From Nocardiopsis trehalosi NBRC 14201 (GTDB taxonomy: Bacteria > Actinomycetota > Actinomycetes > Streptosporangiales > Streptosporangiaceae), in NCBI RefSeq assembly GCF_001552555.1, contig NZ_BCRK01000006.1:1-64000 (forward strand): 64,000 nt of DNA, written 5' to 3'. This document shows positions 29,952-39,476 of this stretch, piece by piece. The notes beneath the pieces were generated by a model. It made no database searches. It was not told the DNA's origin and saw nothing but the letters and a program-made list of their open reading frames with translations. Positions within the stretch are counted from its first letter, which is position 1, and every line of letters starts with the position of its first letter. The translations under genes and the position numbers were made by a program.

Positions 29952-30920
29952 ATGTTCGCCATCACCGCAGCGCGCATCGACAAGGACGACCCGCTCTCCG
30001 GCCTCGCCTCGGGTGAGCGCCCGGACCCGGTGGCACCCGACGGCTGGACCACCGTCACCGTGAAGGCCGCCGCGCTCAACCACCACGACCTGTGGAGCCT
30101 GCGCGGCGTGGGGCTGTCCGCCGACCGGCTGCCCATGGTGCTCGGCTGCGATGCGGCGGGCATCGACGAGGACGGCCGCGAGGTCATCGTGCACTCCGTG
30201 ATCGGCGACCCGGACGCCGGCGGCGGCGACGAGACCCGCGACCCCCGCCGCTCCCTGCTCTCCGAGGTCCACGACGGCACCCTGGCCGAGAAGGTCGCCG
30301 TGCCGCGCCGCAACCTGGTGCCCAAGCCCCCCGAGCTGAGCTTCGAGGAGGCCGCCTGCCTGCCCACCGCCTGGCTGACCGCCTACCGCATGCTGTTCGA
30401 GAAGGCCGGGCTGGAACCCGGGTCCACGCTGCTCGTCCAAGGCGCGGGTGGCGGGGTCGCGGGCGCGCTCATCCGGTTGGCGAGCACGGTCGGCCACCGC
30501 GTCTACGCCACCAGCCGCAGCGAGGACAAGCGGGACCGGGCGGTGCGCCTCGGCGCGCACGCCGCCGTGCCCACGGGGGAGCGGCTGCCCGAGAAGGTCG
30601 ACGCCGTCTTCGACACCGTCGGGCAGGCCACGTGGGCGCACTCGGTGCGCTCGCTGCGCCCCGGCGGGCGGATCGTCACCTGCGGCGCCACCAGCGGCGA
30701 CGCCCCCTCGGCCGAGCTGACCCGGGTGTTCTTCCTGCAGCTCTCGGTCGTGGGGTCCACCATGGGCACCCGCGACCAGCTCGTCCGCCTGGCCGAGTTC
30801 TGCGCGCGCACCGGGGTCCGCCCCGAGATCGACCGCGTGCTGCCCCTGGCGCGCGCCGCCGAGGGGTTCGCCGCGATGGCGGCGGGGGAGCTGTTCGGCA
30901 AGGTCGTCCTCACCGTCTGA
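29952..30920 (+). CDS. Zinc-binding-dehydrogenase superfamily oxidoreductase
   Basis: 322 residues, medium-chain dehydrogenase/reductase fold: GroES-like N-terminal half (VTVKAAALNHHDLWSLRGVGL), then the nucleotide site LLVQGAGGGVAGALIRLAS (about 160-178). The catalytic zinc ligands of alcohol dehydrogenases are not evident, so it is closer to quinone oxidoreductases. A TACTGT box at 29939-29944 lies exactly 7 nt before the ATG, so the mRNA is probably leaderless; the GGAGG only 1 nt before the ATG is too close to serve as a ribosome site. Substrate unknown. Confidence 0.85.
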   Translation: MFAITAARIDKDDPLSGLASGERPDPVAPDGWTTVTVKAAALNHHDLWSLRGVGLSADRLPMVLGCDAAGIDEDGREVIVHSVIGDPDAGGGDETRDPRRSLLSEVHDGTLAEKVAVPRRNLVPKPPELSFEEAACLPTAWLTAYRMLFEKAGLEPGSTLLVQGAGGGVAGALIRLASTVGHRVYATSRSEDKRDRAVRLGAHAAVPTGERLPEKVDAVFDTVGQATWAHSVRSLRPGGRIVTCGATSGDAPSAELTRVFFLQLSVVGSTMGTRDQLVRLAEFCARTGVRPEIDRVLPLARAAEGFAAMAAGELFGKVVLTV

Positions 30921-30954
30921 CGGCCGCACCCGCCGCAACGGCCGTCCCGTGGAC

Positions 30955-30998
30955 GACGGCGGAGGCGCCGCCCGGTACCGGGCGGCGCCTCCGCCGTC
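30955..30998. terminator. Bidirectional terminator, 20-bp perfect stem
   Basis: Two perfect 20-nt arms (30955-30974 and 30979-30998) around GTAC, starting GACGGCGGAGGCG and ending CGCCTCCGCCGTC. Between the convergent oxidoreductase and padR genes. Confidence 0.75.
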
Positions 30999-31026
30999 AT
31001 GTGCTCTGCCGTGTCCTCCGGGCGGC

Positions 31027-32244
31027 TCAGGCGCCCGGACGCGGCTCCTCGGGACCGGCGTCCGGCCGGTCGGCGGAGCCCGCGTCCGCGCGCTCGGCAC
31101 CGGCCGCGTCCCCGGTGCCGTCCCCGGGGGTGTCCCCGGCCGCGTCCCCGGTCCCGGCGGTCCCGTCCGTGCCGCCGTCCTCGTTGACGGCGGTGGCCCA
31201 GGAGTCACCGGTGGGGCGGGGCGCCTCGGCGGCGGGTCCGGGCTTGGGTGCGGTGGTGGTCCCGTCCGTGGTTCCGTCCTCGTTGACGGCGGCGGACCAC
31301 GGGTCGCCCGTGGGGCGGGGTGCCTCGGCGGCGGGCTCGGGCTTCGGGGCGGCCTCGGGCTCCGGTGCGGCAGCGGGGCCGGCCGCCTCGCCGGACCCGG
31401 CCGACCGGTCCCCCTCCTCGTCCTCGCGCGGCCCCCAGGAGCGCGCGTCGCGGCGGATCACCTCGACGGTCTCGTCCAGGATGCGGCGCAGGTCCCGGGC
31501 GGCGGACTCGCCGACGTGGCCGGCGTCGCGGACCACGTCGCGCACCCGCTCGGTGAAGTCGCGCAGCGCGTGCTCGAACTCGGGGCGGTGCTCACCGGCG
31601 CCGCGCCGGGTCCAGCCCGCGCCGAAGGCGCCGAACCCCTGGGCGAAGCGCTCCCAGTCGCGCTCCCACCAGGCGCCGGAGCGCTCCCGCTCCCCGCCCG
31701 GGGCCGCCCCGGACCCGTCGGCGGTGCCGTCCGCCGCCCCGGCGGCGTCCGCGGTGCCGGGGGCGTCCGCCTTCTCCCCGGTGGCCTGACCGGTGTCCGC
31801 GCCGCCGGCCGCCTTCTCCCCGGAGGCGCCGGAGGGCGCCGCGCCGGGGCGCGGGCGGCGGCCGCCGCCCGCGGCGAACTTGAGCTCCTCGCGCAGCGAG
31901 CTGATGGTGTCGCGCACGTCCTCGCGCACCGCGCGGGCCACGTCGCGCACGGAGTCGGTCAGCTCCCGCTCCAGGTCGTGGAGGTCGGCCTCGCGCCGGT
32001 GCAGCTCCGCGCGGCCCTTGTCGGTCAGTCGGTAGACCTTCCGCCCGTTCACCTCCTCGTGGGTGACCAGGCCCTCCTCCTCCAGGCGGGCGAGCCGCGG
32101 GTAGATGGTGCCGGGCGAGGGGGAGTAGACGCCGAGGAAGCGGTCCCGCAGCAGGCTGATGATCTCGTAGCCGTGGCGCGGGCTCTCGTCCAGCAGCTTC
32201 AGCAGGTACAGCCGCAGGCGGCCGTGGCCGAAGATCGTGCTCAT
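31027..32244 (-). CDS. PadR-family regulator with long disordered C-terminus
   Basis: 405 residues, over twice the usual PadR length. Residues 1-~90 form the PadR winged helix (RLYLLKLLDESPRHGYEIISLLRD, YSPSPGTIYPRLARLEEEGLV, GRKVYRLTDKG), then a helical dimerisation region with coiled-coil character (DLERELTDSVRDVARAVREDVRDT). The rest is Ala/Gly/Glu/Pro-rich with a second helical segment (about 215-285) and an imperfect 33-residue tandem repeat near the end. ATG at 32244 overlaps the DUF4097 stop (ATGA). It probably represses its own operon via the repeats upstream. Confidence 0.85.
   Translation of the reverse strand: MSTIFGHGRLRLYLLKLLDESPRHGYEIISLLRDRFLGVYSPSPGTIYPRLARLEEEGLVTHEEVNGRKVYRLTDKGRAELHRREADLHDLERELTDSVRDVARAVREDVRDTISSLREELKFAAGGGRRPRPGAAPSGASGEKAAGGADTGQATGEKADAPGTADAAGAADGTADGSGAAPGGERERSGAWWERDWERFAQGFGAFGAGWTRRGAGEHRPEFEHALRDFTERVRDVVRDAGHVGESAARDLRRILDETVEVIRRDARSWGPREDEEGDRSAGSGEAAGPAAAPEPEAAPKPEPAAEAPRPTGDPWSAAVNEDGTTDGTTTAPKPGPAAEAPRPTGDSWATAVNEDGGTDGTAGTGDAAGDTPGDGTGDAAGAERADAGSADRPDAGPEEPRPGA
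31160..31357 (-). repeat. Two 99-bp tandem repeats inside padR
   Basis: Copies at about 31160-31258 and 31259-31357 encode two 33-residue units, each containing EAPRPTGD(P/S)W and AVNEDG. In frame, so repeat number can change without disrupting the gene. Confidence 0.75.
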
Positions 32245-33095
32245 CGGTTCCCTCCCGGGATCGCGGCGGGGGCGTCGCTCTCGCGGCGGAGCAGCGAGAC
32301 GCGCCCGGAGACGGTGGTGGCGGAGACGTCGGCGGGGTCGATGCCGCTGCCGATCTTGCCCCCCAGGCGGCTGCGGCCGCGCGCGTCGCGGCGGTCGAGC
32401 GTGAACGCGGAGTCGAGCCGGCCGGTGGCCGACCGCAGCTCCACGCCCGCGGACGTCTCGGCCGGCAGCCGCAGCGCGACCTCGCCCGAGATCGACGCGA
32501 GCCGGACCCGGGCCGACGGCGCCAGGTCGACGTCGGCGAGCAGCCCGCCGGACGCCGTCTTGCCGGCGAGGTCGGAGAGCCGGCCGCCCGCCACCCCCAG
32601 CTGCCCGCTGACGCTGCCGAAGCGCAGCCCCCCGCCGGCGTCGCGGACCGCCGCGTTGCCGGAGGCGGTGGTGACGTCCACCTCGCCGCCCACCCCGTCG
32701 AGCGTCACGTCGCCCGTCGCGGTGCGGATCTGGGTCTTGGCGGCCAGCCCGGCCGCGACCACCGGGGCGGAGAGGGTGGTGACCTCCACCGGGCAGTCGC
32801 GCGGCACCCGCAGGTTCACCGTGGCCGACCGGCGGGCCACGTCGCGGTAGCCGGAGAGCTGGATCGGGCGGAGCCGGTCCATCAGCCCGCTGCCGGTCAG
32901 GTCCTCGTAGGTGATGGCGAGGATGCCCGCCTCCTGGGTGACCTGCACGGGGCCGCCGACGATGTCGGCGATCTCGAAGGTCACCGGGTCGTCGGTGGGA
33001 AGGATGTTGACGATCCCGCCGACCACGCGCACACGCAGGGCCACGATCCCGTCGAGCGTGCGTGTCGTCGGCTGGTCGATGGTCCAGCGCGCCAT
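32241..33095 (-). CDS. DUF4097 family beta-strand repeat protein
   Basis: 284 residues. Many short alternating strands of the type VTTLSAPVVAAG, IRTATGDVTLDGVGG, VDVTTASGNAAVRDAG, LASISGEVALRLP: the right-handed beta-solenoid pattern of DUF4097/DUF4098 (LiaF/LiaG-like) proteins. No signal peptide or membrane segment, so probably cytoplasmic. It is co-transcribed and ATGA-overlapped with a PadR regulator, a common actinobacterial pairing. The role is unknown; envelope-stress sensing is a guess from the family. ATG at 33095 has AAAGGG upstream. Confidence 0.8.
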   Translation of the reverse strand: MARWTIDQPTTRTLDGIVALRVRVVGGIVNILPTDDPVTFEIADIVGGPVQVTQEAGILAITYEDLTGSGLMDRLRPIQLSGYRDVARRSATVNLRVPRDCPVEVTTLSAPVVAAGLAAKTQIRTATGDVTLDGVGGEVDVTTASGNAAVRDAGGGLRFGSVSGQLGVAGGRLSDLAGKTASGGLLADVDLAPSARVRLASISGEVALRLPAETSAGVELRSATGRLDSAFTLDRRDARGRSRLGGKIGSGIDPADVSATTVSGRVSLLRRESDAPAAIPGGNR

Positions 33096-33131
33096 CGGTT
33101 GCCCTTTCGCTTCGAAGTGCTGATGGCATTC

Positions 33132-33172
33132 ACGATATGTCGCGTACTCGGGGACTTCAAGATATGTCGCGT
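33132..33172 (-). promoter_or_regulatory. Promoter and operator repeats of the DUF4097-padR operon
   Basis: On the minus strand: -35 TTGAAG (33160-33155), 17-bp spacer, -10 TATCGT (33137-33132). Two direct copies of the 12-mer GATATGTCGCGT (plus strand, 33134-33145 and 33161-33172) overlap the -10 and abut the -35. Their placement fits PadR autorepression. Confidence 0.65.
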
Positions 33173-33197
33173 TGAATCCGGGACGGGCCCGGGTCGA

Positions 33198-33237
33198 CCC
33201 CGGTGCGGCCCGGGGGCGCCCCCGGGCCGCACCGGGG
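33198..33237. terminator. Perfect 40-nt palindrome
   Basis: Two 20-nt arms without loop (CCCCGGTGCGGCC... / ...GGCCGCACCGGGG), between the start region of the DUF4097 operon and the end of the DUF6104 gene. One of two consecutive strong hairpins. Confidence 0.5.
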
Positions 33238-33250
33238 TGCCCGCGGGGAC

Positions 33251-33288
33251 GCGGAAGGGCCCCGGCCGGTCGGCCGGGGCCCTTCCGC
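33251..33288 (-). terminator. Terminator of the kgd-DUF6104 operon
   Basis: 18-bp perfect stem (GCGGAAGGGCCCCGGCCG and its complement) with a 2-nt loop, 33 bp after the DUF6104 stop on the minus strand. Confidence 0.65.
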
Positions 33289-33320
33289 GGGCTCAGCGGG
33301 GCGCGGAGGCGCCCCGCCGC

Positions 33321-33506
33321 TCACTCGTCGTCGTCCTCCTCGTCGTCGACCCGCGCCAGCCAGGTGGCCAGCCGGTCGACGGCGGTCTCGAACTCCGGGT
33401 GCAGGTCGGTGAACGTGCGCAGGTGCTCGGCGAGCAGGGCGACGGACACCTGCTCCTCGCCGCGCCGCCGCTCCAGCTCCTCGATCCCGCGATCGGTGTA
33501 GTACAC
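33321..33506 (-). CDS. DUF6104 family small protein
   Basis: 61 residues starting VYYTDRGIEELERRRGEEQVSV and ending in an acidic run (VDDEEDDDE). I recognise it as the small conserved protein regularly encoded downstream of kgd in Streptomyces and relatives. GTG at 33506 lies 2 nt after the kgd stop, so translation is likely coupled. No known function; the constant linkage suggests a role with 2-oxoglutarate metabolism or simply conserved operon structure. Confidence 0.75.
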   Translation of the reverse strand: MYYTDRGIEELERRRGEEQVSVALLAEHLRTFTDLHPEFETAVDRLATWLARVDDEEDDDE

Positions 33507-33508
33507 GG

Positions 33509-36500
33509 CTAGTCCGCCGGCGGGAACACGGTGTTGACCAGCGCCTGCTGCTCGACCTCGTGCCGCTTGGCGGAACCGGCGGAGGGCGCCGACCCGGCCG
33601 GGCGCGACACCCGGGTGAACGGGCGGTCGAGCTGCTCGGAGAACACCAGCGCCACGAACGGCCACGGGCCCATGTTCGCCGGCTCCTCCTGCACCCACAG
33701 CACCTCGCCCGCGTTGGGGAACGCGGCGAGCTGCTGGCGGATCTCGTCGATCGGCAGCGGGTACAGCCGCTCGACCCGGATGACCGCGGTCTGGGTGTCG
33801 CCGGTGCTCTTCCGGGCGGCGTCGAGGTCGTAGTAGACCTTGCCCGAGCAGAGCACCACGCGGCGGACGGCCTTGGGGTCGAGCCCCGTGGCGTCCGGGA
33901 TGATCGGCTGGAACGCGCCCGAGGTGAACTCCGCCGCGGCCGAGACCGCGGCCTTGTGGCGGAGCAGCGACTTGGGCGTGAACACGATCAGCGGCCGCCG
34001 GTACGGCGACTTCACCTGCCAGCGCAGCAGGTGGAAGTAGTTCGCCGGGGTGGTCGGCAGGGCGACGGTCATGTTCTCCTGCGCGCACAGCTGCAGGAAC
34101 CGCTCGATGCGGGCCGACGAGTGGTCGGGCCCCTGGCCCTCGTAGCCGTGCGGCAGCAGCAGGGTGACGCTGGAGCGCTGCCCCCACTTCTGCTCGCTGG
34201 CGCTGATGTACTCGTCGATGATGGTCTGCGCGCCGTTGACGAAGTCGCCGAACTGCGCCTCCCAGGCCACCAGGGCCTCGGGCCGCACCACCGAGTAGCC
34301 GTACTCGAAGCCCAGCGCCGCGTACTCGCTCAGCAGGGAGTCGTGCACGTAGAACCGCGACGTGCCCTTGTCGAACCGCTTGAGCGGGGTGTGCACCTCG
34401 CCGGTGTTGCGGTCGACCAGGGCGGCGTGCCGCTGGCCGAAGGTGCCGCGGCGGCTGTCCTGGCCGACCAGCCGCACCGGGTGCTCGTCGATCAGCAGCG
34501 ACCCGATGGCCAGGGCCTCGCCGGTGGCCCAGTCGATCTGGTCCTTCTCGACCATCTGCGCCCGGCGCTGCAGCTGCGGCTGCAGGCGCGGGTGCGGGGT
34601 GAAGCCCTCGGGCAGGCTCACCTGGGTCTCGATGACCTGCTTGACGACCTCGGGGGTGATGGCCGTGGCCACCGCGGCGTGGTCGATGCGGCCCTCGTCG
34701 AACACCTCGGGCTTGATGACCGCGCCCGGCTCGATCGGCTTGCGATCGGCCTCGCGGGTCTCGGCGAAGGCGCGTTCGAGCTGCTGCTGGTAGTCGCGCA
34801 GCGCCTGCTCGGCCTCCTCGACCGTGATGTCGCCGCGGCCGATCAGCGCCTCGGTGTACAGCTTGCGGGTGGACCGCTTGGAGTCGATCACGTCGTACAT
34901 CAGCGGCTGCGTGAACGACGGGTTGTCGGTCTCGTTGTGGCCCCGGCGGCGGTAGCAGACGAGGTCGATGACCACGTCCTTGTTGAACTCCTGCCGGTAG
35001 GCGAACGCGAGCTGCGCCACCCGCACGACGGCCTCGGGGTCGTCGCCGTTCACGTGGAAGATCGGGGCCTGCACCATCCGAGCGACGTCGGTGGCGTAGA
35101 CGCTCGACCGGCTGTCGGCGGGGGAGGTGGTGAACCCGACCTGGTTGTTCACGATGACGTGCACGGTGCCGCCGGTGCGGTACCCGCGCAGCTGCGACAA
35201 GTTGAGGGTCTCGGCCACCACGCCCTGGCCGGCGAACGCGGCGTCGCCGTGGATGAGCAGCGGCAGGACGGTGAAGCCCTGCGGGCCCTTGTTGAGCAGG
35301 TCCTGCTTGGCGCGGACGATGCCCTCGGCGACCGGGTTGACGGTCTCCAGGTGGCTCGGGTTGGCGGCGAGCGAGATGGCGATCTTCTCGCCGTCGGCCG
35401 TCTCGAAGACGCCCTCGGTGCCGAGGTGGTACTTCACGTCGCCCGAGCCGTGCGCGCTGCGCGGGTCGAGGTTGCCCTCGAACTCGCCGAAGATCTGGCC
35501 GTAGGACTTGCCGCAGATGTTGGCGAGCACGTTGAGCCGGCCGCGGTGCGCCATGCCGATGACGACCTCGTCGAGCCCGTCGTGCGCGGCCCGGGTGATG
35601 ACCCCGTCCAGCAGCGGGATCAGGGACTCCCCGCCCTCCAGCGAGAACCGCTTCTGCCCGACGTACTTGGTCTGCAGGAAGGTCTCGAACGCCTCGGCGT
35701 TGTTGAGCCGGCGGAGGATGTGCAGCTGCTCCTCGCGGTTCGGCTTCTCGTGGTCGCGCTCGACGTGCGACTGGATCCACTCGCGCTCTTCGGGGCTCTG
35801 GATGTGCATGTACTCGATACCCACCGTGCGGCAGTAGGTGTCGCGCAGCACGCCCAGGATGTCGCGGAGCTTCATGACCGGCCGGCCGCCGAAGCCGCCG
35901 GTGGGGAACTCGCGCTCCAGGTCCCACAGGGTGAGCCCGTGCTCCAGCACGTCGAGGTCGGGGTGGCGGCGCTGCTCGTACTCCAGCGGGTCGGTGGCGG
36001 CCATGAGGTGGCCGCGGACCCGGTAGGCGTGGATCAGCTCCTGCACCCGGGCGGCCTTGTCGAGCCGGTCGCCGTGGCCCTCGGGGATGTCCTGGGTCCA
36101 GCGCACCGGCTCGTAGGGGATGCGCAGGGAGCGGAAGATGTCGTCGAAGAAGCCGTCCTCGCCCAGCAGGAGCTGGTGGATGCGGCGGAGGAACTCGCCC
36201 GACTGCGCGCCCTGGATGATCCGGTGGTCATAGGTCGAGGTCAGGGTCATGACCTTGCTGACCGCGAGCTGGTTCAGGGTCTCGGGGGAGGCGCCCTGGA
36301 ACTCGGCCGGGTACTCCATGGCGCCGACGCCCACGATGGTGCCCTGGCCCGGCATGAGCCGCGGCACCGAGTGCACGGTGCCGATGCCGCCGGGGTTGGT
36401 CAGGCTGATCGTGGTGCCCTGGAAGTCGGGCACGCCCAGCTTGTTGTTGCGGGCCTTGCGGACGATGTCCTCGTAGGCCGACCAGAACTCCTTGAAGTTC

Positions 36501-37183
36501 ATGGTGTCGGCGGCCTTGATGCTGGGGACCACGAGCTGCCGGGAGCCGTCGGGCTTCTGCAGGTCGATGGCGAGGCCGAAGTTGACGTGCTCGGGCTTGG
36601 CAACGCCCGGCTTGCCGTCGATCTCGGTGTAGGAGTGATTCATCTCCGGCAGCGCGGCCAGCGCCTTGACCATGGCGTAGCCGATCAGGTGCGTGAAGGA
36701 GACCTTCCCGCCCCGGCCCCGCCGGAGGTGGTTGTTGATGACGATGCGGTTGTCGAAAAGCAGCTTCACCGGCACGGCCCGCACGCTGGTGGCGGTGGGC
36801 AGCGCGAGGCTGGACTCCATGTTGGTGGCGGTGCGCGCGGACGCGCCCCGCAGCCGCTCCTCGTTGACCTTCAGCGCGCCGTCGCCGGAGCCGGACGCGC
36901 CGGAGTCGGCGGCCGCCTTCTTCGGCGCCGGTGCCGCCTTGGCGGCCGGCGCGGACGCGGCCGCGCCGCCGCCCTTGGCGGCGGTGTCCTTGTCCTTGGC
37001 CGGCGAACCGCCGGCCGATCCGTTGGAGGAGGTCGTGGTGGTGCCGGACGTGTAGTCCGCGAAGAAGTTCCACCACGCCTTGTCAACCGAGTTCGGGTCC
37101 TTGAGGTACTTCTGGTAAAGCTCCTCGACCAGCCACTCGTTCGGGCCGAAATCTGTCAGGGGTTGAGACGCCTCAGACGACAC
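33509..37183 (-). CDS. kgd: Multifunctional 2-oxoglutarate metabolism enzyme Kgd (OdhA type)
   Basis: 1224 residues. Order: short N-terminal arm [30 protein letters not shown] (about 12-41), an Ala/Lys/Pro-rich linker (about 50-100), an E2-type acyltransferase domain with the catalytic [10 protein letters not shown] (about 310), then a full E1 domain with the TPP motif [10 protein letters not shown]...[11 protein letters not shown] (about 650-720). This actinobacterial fusion decarboxylates 2-oxoglutarate in the TCA cycle and is controlled by a GarA/OdhI-type FHA protein elsewhere. GTG at 37183 is chosen from homologous N-termini; the ribosome site (GGAAGAGGG) is rather distant. Confidence 0.95.
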   Translation of the reverse strand: MSSEASQPLTDFGPNEWLVEELYQKYLKDPNSVDKAWWNFFADYTSGTTTTSSNGSAGGSPAKDKDTAAKGGGAAASAPAAKAAPAPKKAAADSGASGSGDGALKVNEERLRGASARTATNMESSLALPTATSVRAVPVKLLFDNRIVINNHLRRGRGGKVSFTHLIGYAMVKALAALPEMNHSYTEIDGKPGVAKPEHVNFGLAIDLQKPDGSRQLVVPSIKAADTMNFKEFWSAYEDIVRKARNNKLGVPDFQGTTISLTNPGGIGTVHSVPRLMPGQGTIVGVGAMEYPAEFQGASPETLNQLAVSKVMTLTSTYDHRIIQGAQSGEFLRRIHQLLLGEDGFFDDIFRSLRIPYEPVRWTQDIPEGHGDRLDKAARVQELIHAYRVRGHLMAATDPLEYEQRRHPDLDVLEHGLTLWDLEREFPTGGFGGRPVMKLRDILGVLRDTYCRTVGIEYMHIQSPEEREWIQSHVERDHEKPNREEQLHILRRLNNAEAFETFLQTKYVGQKRFSLEGGESLIPLLDGVITRAAHDGLDEVVIGMAHRGRLNVLANICGKSYGQIFGEFEGNLDPRSAHGSGDVKYHLGTEGVFETADGEKIAISLAANPSHLETVNPVAEGIVRAKQDLLNKGPQGFTVLPLLIHGDAAFAGQGVVAETLNLSQLRGYRTGGTVHVIVNNQVGFTTSPADSRSSVYATDVARMVQAPIFHVNGDDPEAVVRVAQLAFAYRQEFNKDVVIDLVCYRRRGHNETDNPSFTQPLMYDVIDSKRSTRKLYTEALIGRGDITVEEAEQALRDYQQQLERAFAETREADRKPIEPGAVIKPEVFDEGRIDHAAVATAITPEVVKQVIETQVSLPEGFTPHPRLQPQLQRRAQMVEKDQIDWATGEALAIGSLLIDEHPVRLVGQDSRRGTFGQRHAALVDRNTGEVHTPLKRFDKGTSRFYVHDSLLSEYAALGFEYGYSVVRPEALVAWEAQFGDFVNGAQTIIDEYISASEQKWGQRSSVTLLLPHGYEGQGPDHSSARIERFLQLCAQENMTVALPTTPANYFHLLRWQVKSPYRRPLIVFTPKSLLRHKAAVSAAAEFTSGAFQPIIPDATGLDPKAVRRVVLCSGKVYYDLDAARKSTGDTQTAVIRVERLYPLPIDEIRQQLAAFPNAGEVLWVQEEPANMGPWPFVALVFSEQLDRPFTRVSRPAGSAPSAGSAKRHEVEQQALVNTVFPPAD

Positions 37184-37908
37184 GGCGGAGATCGCCCTCT
37201 TCCGCAGCTCGCTTGTGAATGTGTGTACGCAGAGATGGCCGCTTGCGCGGGCGGGCTGGAAAGATCGGCGGCTCCACAAGGCCACCCTGGACACACGCCC
37301 GGTCAGCAATCTCGGGTAACAGGCTAGCCGTCCGGGCATGCCGATGGGGACCCCGGACCGGAACGGGACTGGGAGAAACCTAACAATCCTTCACAAAAAC
37401 CGGCCGTCCCGTGGCCGCCGCATTGCCTGACGTGGGGTGACGTCCCGGAGGGGGGAGGGCCACCCGCCGGGTCGACCTCCACCATGCCCGCTGCCGGCCG
37501 CCGCTAACCGTGCCGCCGCGCGCGGAATCCGCCGGAACCGCGGTCCGGGGCGCGGCGTCTCAGGGGGTGTGCGCGGACCGGGCAGGACGGCCGGCCCCGC
37601 GACCGGCGGGCCACGGGGGCTCCGGCGGCCGCGGGGCCGGGCCCGGCCGCGCACGTCCTCGTCCCCGCCGCGGGGCACCGCGGCGGACGCCCCCCCGCCC
37701 GCGCGCCGCTCCCCGCCGGGCGCGGCCGCCGCGCCGCCGCCCGCGGACCCCGGCGCGGAACGTATTCTGGCCGCTTGCGGTGCGGCGGCGCGAGGCGCGC
37801 GCCCGCCCGGCAAGGGGTACACACCCGAGGAGGACCACCGCGGCCGGCGCCCGGCGCGGCGGTACACGACGCGCGCCCCCGGGCGCACGAGCACGTGGAG
37901 GAATGGAC
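37184..37908. other. 725-bp intergenic region between kgd and SDR
   Basis: Bases 37340-37420 are AT-richer (CCTAACAATCCTTCACAAAAACC) and probably hold the kgd promoter on the minus strand. From 37440 to 37890 the sequence is extremely GC-rich, with ORFs in several frames that look like composition artefacts. TATTCT at 37763-37768 is a possible -10 for the SDR gene. No RNA gene recognised. Confidence 0.35.
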
Positions 37909-38808
37909 ATGGCGGAACTGCGGTTCGACGGGCGCGTCGCGATCGTCACCGGGGCCGGGCACGGGCTTGGCCGGTCGCACGCCCTCGAACTCGCAGCGCG
38001 CGGCGCGAAGGTCGTGGTCAACGACGTCGGCGCCGCCGCCGACGGCTCCCGGGGCGACGAGCCCGCCCCGGCCGAATCCGTCGCCGAGGAGATCCGCGCC
38101 CGCGGCGGCTCCGCGCTGGCCGACGACGCCGACGTCGCCACCGAGGACGGCGCCGGCTCCCTGGTCGACGCGGCGCTCGACGCCTACGGCCGGGTCGACG
38201 TCGTCGTGAACAACGCCGGCATCCTGCGCGACCGGTCGTTCAAGAACATCACCGCCGCCGACTGGGACGCCGTGATCGGGGTCCACCTGCGCGGCACCTT
38301 CCTGGTCACCCGGGCGGTGTTCGGCCACCTGCGCGAGAACGGGTACGGCCGGATCGTCAACACCACCTCGCCGTCGGGGCTGTTCGGCAACTTCGGCCAG
38401 TCCAACTCCGCGGCCGCCAAGATGGGCGTCATCGGGCTGACCAAGACCCTCGCCCTGGAGGGCGCCGCCTACGACATCACCGCCAACGCCATCGCGCCCG
38501 TGGCCTACACGCGCCTCACCGAGGACCTGTTCCCGCCCGGCGCCCGCGAGCTGCTCAGCCCCGAACGGGTCAGCCCGCTGGTGGCCTGGCTGGCGCACGA
38601 GGACTGCGAGACCACCGGCGAGACCTACTCCGTGGGCGGCGGCCGGGTGGCCCGCGTCTTCGTCGCCGAGGGGCCGGGCGCGGTGCTGGCGGACGGCAGC
38701 GCCGAGGCGCTGCGCGACACCTGGCCCGACGTCAACGCCGAGCGCCCCTACGTCATCCCGCGCAACCTCGGCGAGCAGATCGAGGCGCACTTCCAGGGCC
38801 TCACCTGA
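37909..38808 (+). CDS. SDR-family protein with catalytic Tyr replaced by Ser
   Basis: 299 residues, resembling the dehydrogenase part of peroxisomal-type multifunctional enzymes: nucleotide loop TGAGHGLGRSHA (about 14-25), VVVNDVGAAADGS, NNAGILRDRSF, and GLFGNFGQSNSAAAKMG. In the last motif the position of the catalytic Tyr (YxxxK) is Ser167, with Lys171 retained. The codon reads tcc, so it is not a single obvious sequencing slip to Tyr (tac/tat). Activity may be lost or changed. ATG at 37909 has GGAGG 7 nt upstream. Confidence 0.8.
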   Translation: MAELRFDGRVAIVTGAGHGLGRSHALELAARGAKVVVNDVGAAADGSRGDEPAPAESVAEEIRARGGSALADDADVATEDGAGSLVDAALDAYGRVDVVVNNAGILRDRSFKNITAADWDAVIGVHLRGTFLVTRAVFGHLRENGYGRIVNTTSPSGLFGNFGQSNSAAAKMGVIGLTKTLALEGAAYDITANAIAPVAYTRLTEDLFPPGARELLSPERVSPLVAWLAHEDCETTGETYSVGGGRVARVFVAEGPGAVLADGSAEALRDTWPDVNAERPYVIPRNLGEQIEAHFQGLT

Positions 38809-39008
38809 CCCGGCCCCGCCGGCCCCCGCCGGGGCCGGCGGAACGGTACCCCGCCCCGACCGAAACCACGGCGCGCGCCCGGTCCCGGCCGTGGAGCCGG
38901 ACACGCGGGCCCTGCCGGGGCTGCGGATCTGCGTCCTGCCCGCCGTTTCCGCCCGCCGCCGCCCGCCCCGCTCCTAGCATGGCGGCACTGAGGTGGGGAG
39001 GCGTGAGG

Positions 39009-39395
39009 ATGAAGGAGTTCGGCGAGCTCGAGGCCGCCATCATGGACGCGCTCTGGAGCGCGGACGGGCCGCTGGTCGTCCGCGAGGTCCGCGCGGCCAT
39101 GACCTACGACCGCGACGTCGCCTATACGACCGTCATGACCGTGACCAACATCCTCTACCACAAGGGCCTGCTGCACCGCGAGAAGTCGGGGCGGGCCTGG
39201 CTGTACTGGCCCCGGGAGTCCCGCGAGGCGCACACCGCCCGGGTCATGAGCGAGGTCTTCAGCGGCTGCGGCGATCGGGGGGCCACCATGCTGCACTTCA
39301 TCGAGGGGTTCAGCGACGAGGAGATGGCCGGCCTCACCGACGCCCTGCGCACCGTGCGCGCCCAGCGGGCCACCTCGGGCAGCCGCCCCGGGTGA
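39009..39395 (+). CDS. BlaI/MecI/CopY-family transcriptional regulator
   Basis: 128 residues. Winged-helix start FGELEAAIMDALWSADGPLVVREVRAAM, then VAYTTVMTVTNILYHKGLLHREKSGRAWLYWP, and a C-terminal dimerisation part with a Cys (FSGCGDRG). Family members repress beta-lactamase or copper genes and are inactivated by an M56-type sensor protease; none is encoded beside it here. ATG at 39009 is preferred over GTG 39003 because GGGGAG lies 8 nt upstream. Confidence 0.88.
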   Translation: MKEFGELEAAIMDALWSADGPLVVREVRAAMTYDRDVAYTTVMTVTNILYHKGLLHREKSGRAWLYWPRESREAHTARVMSEVFSGCGDRGATMLHFIEGFSDEEMAGLTDALRTVRAQRATSGSRPG

Positions 39396-39476
39396 AGCGG
39401 CCCCGGTCCCGCCGCGGGCGCGGGCCCCGGGGGTGCCGGACCCGCCGGCCCCGCCACGAGGGCCTATGCTGCCCGT

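Noticed and set aside
33560-37327. 1255-codon plus-strand ORF antisense to kgd
   Set aside because: Translation is a composition artefact (Val/Gly/Leu/Asp/His-rich, no domains) exactly opposite a well-conserved gene. High GC produces long antisense frames.
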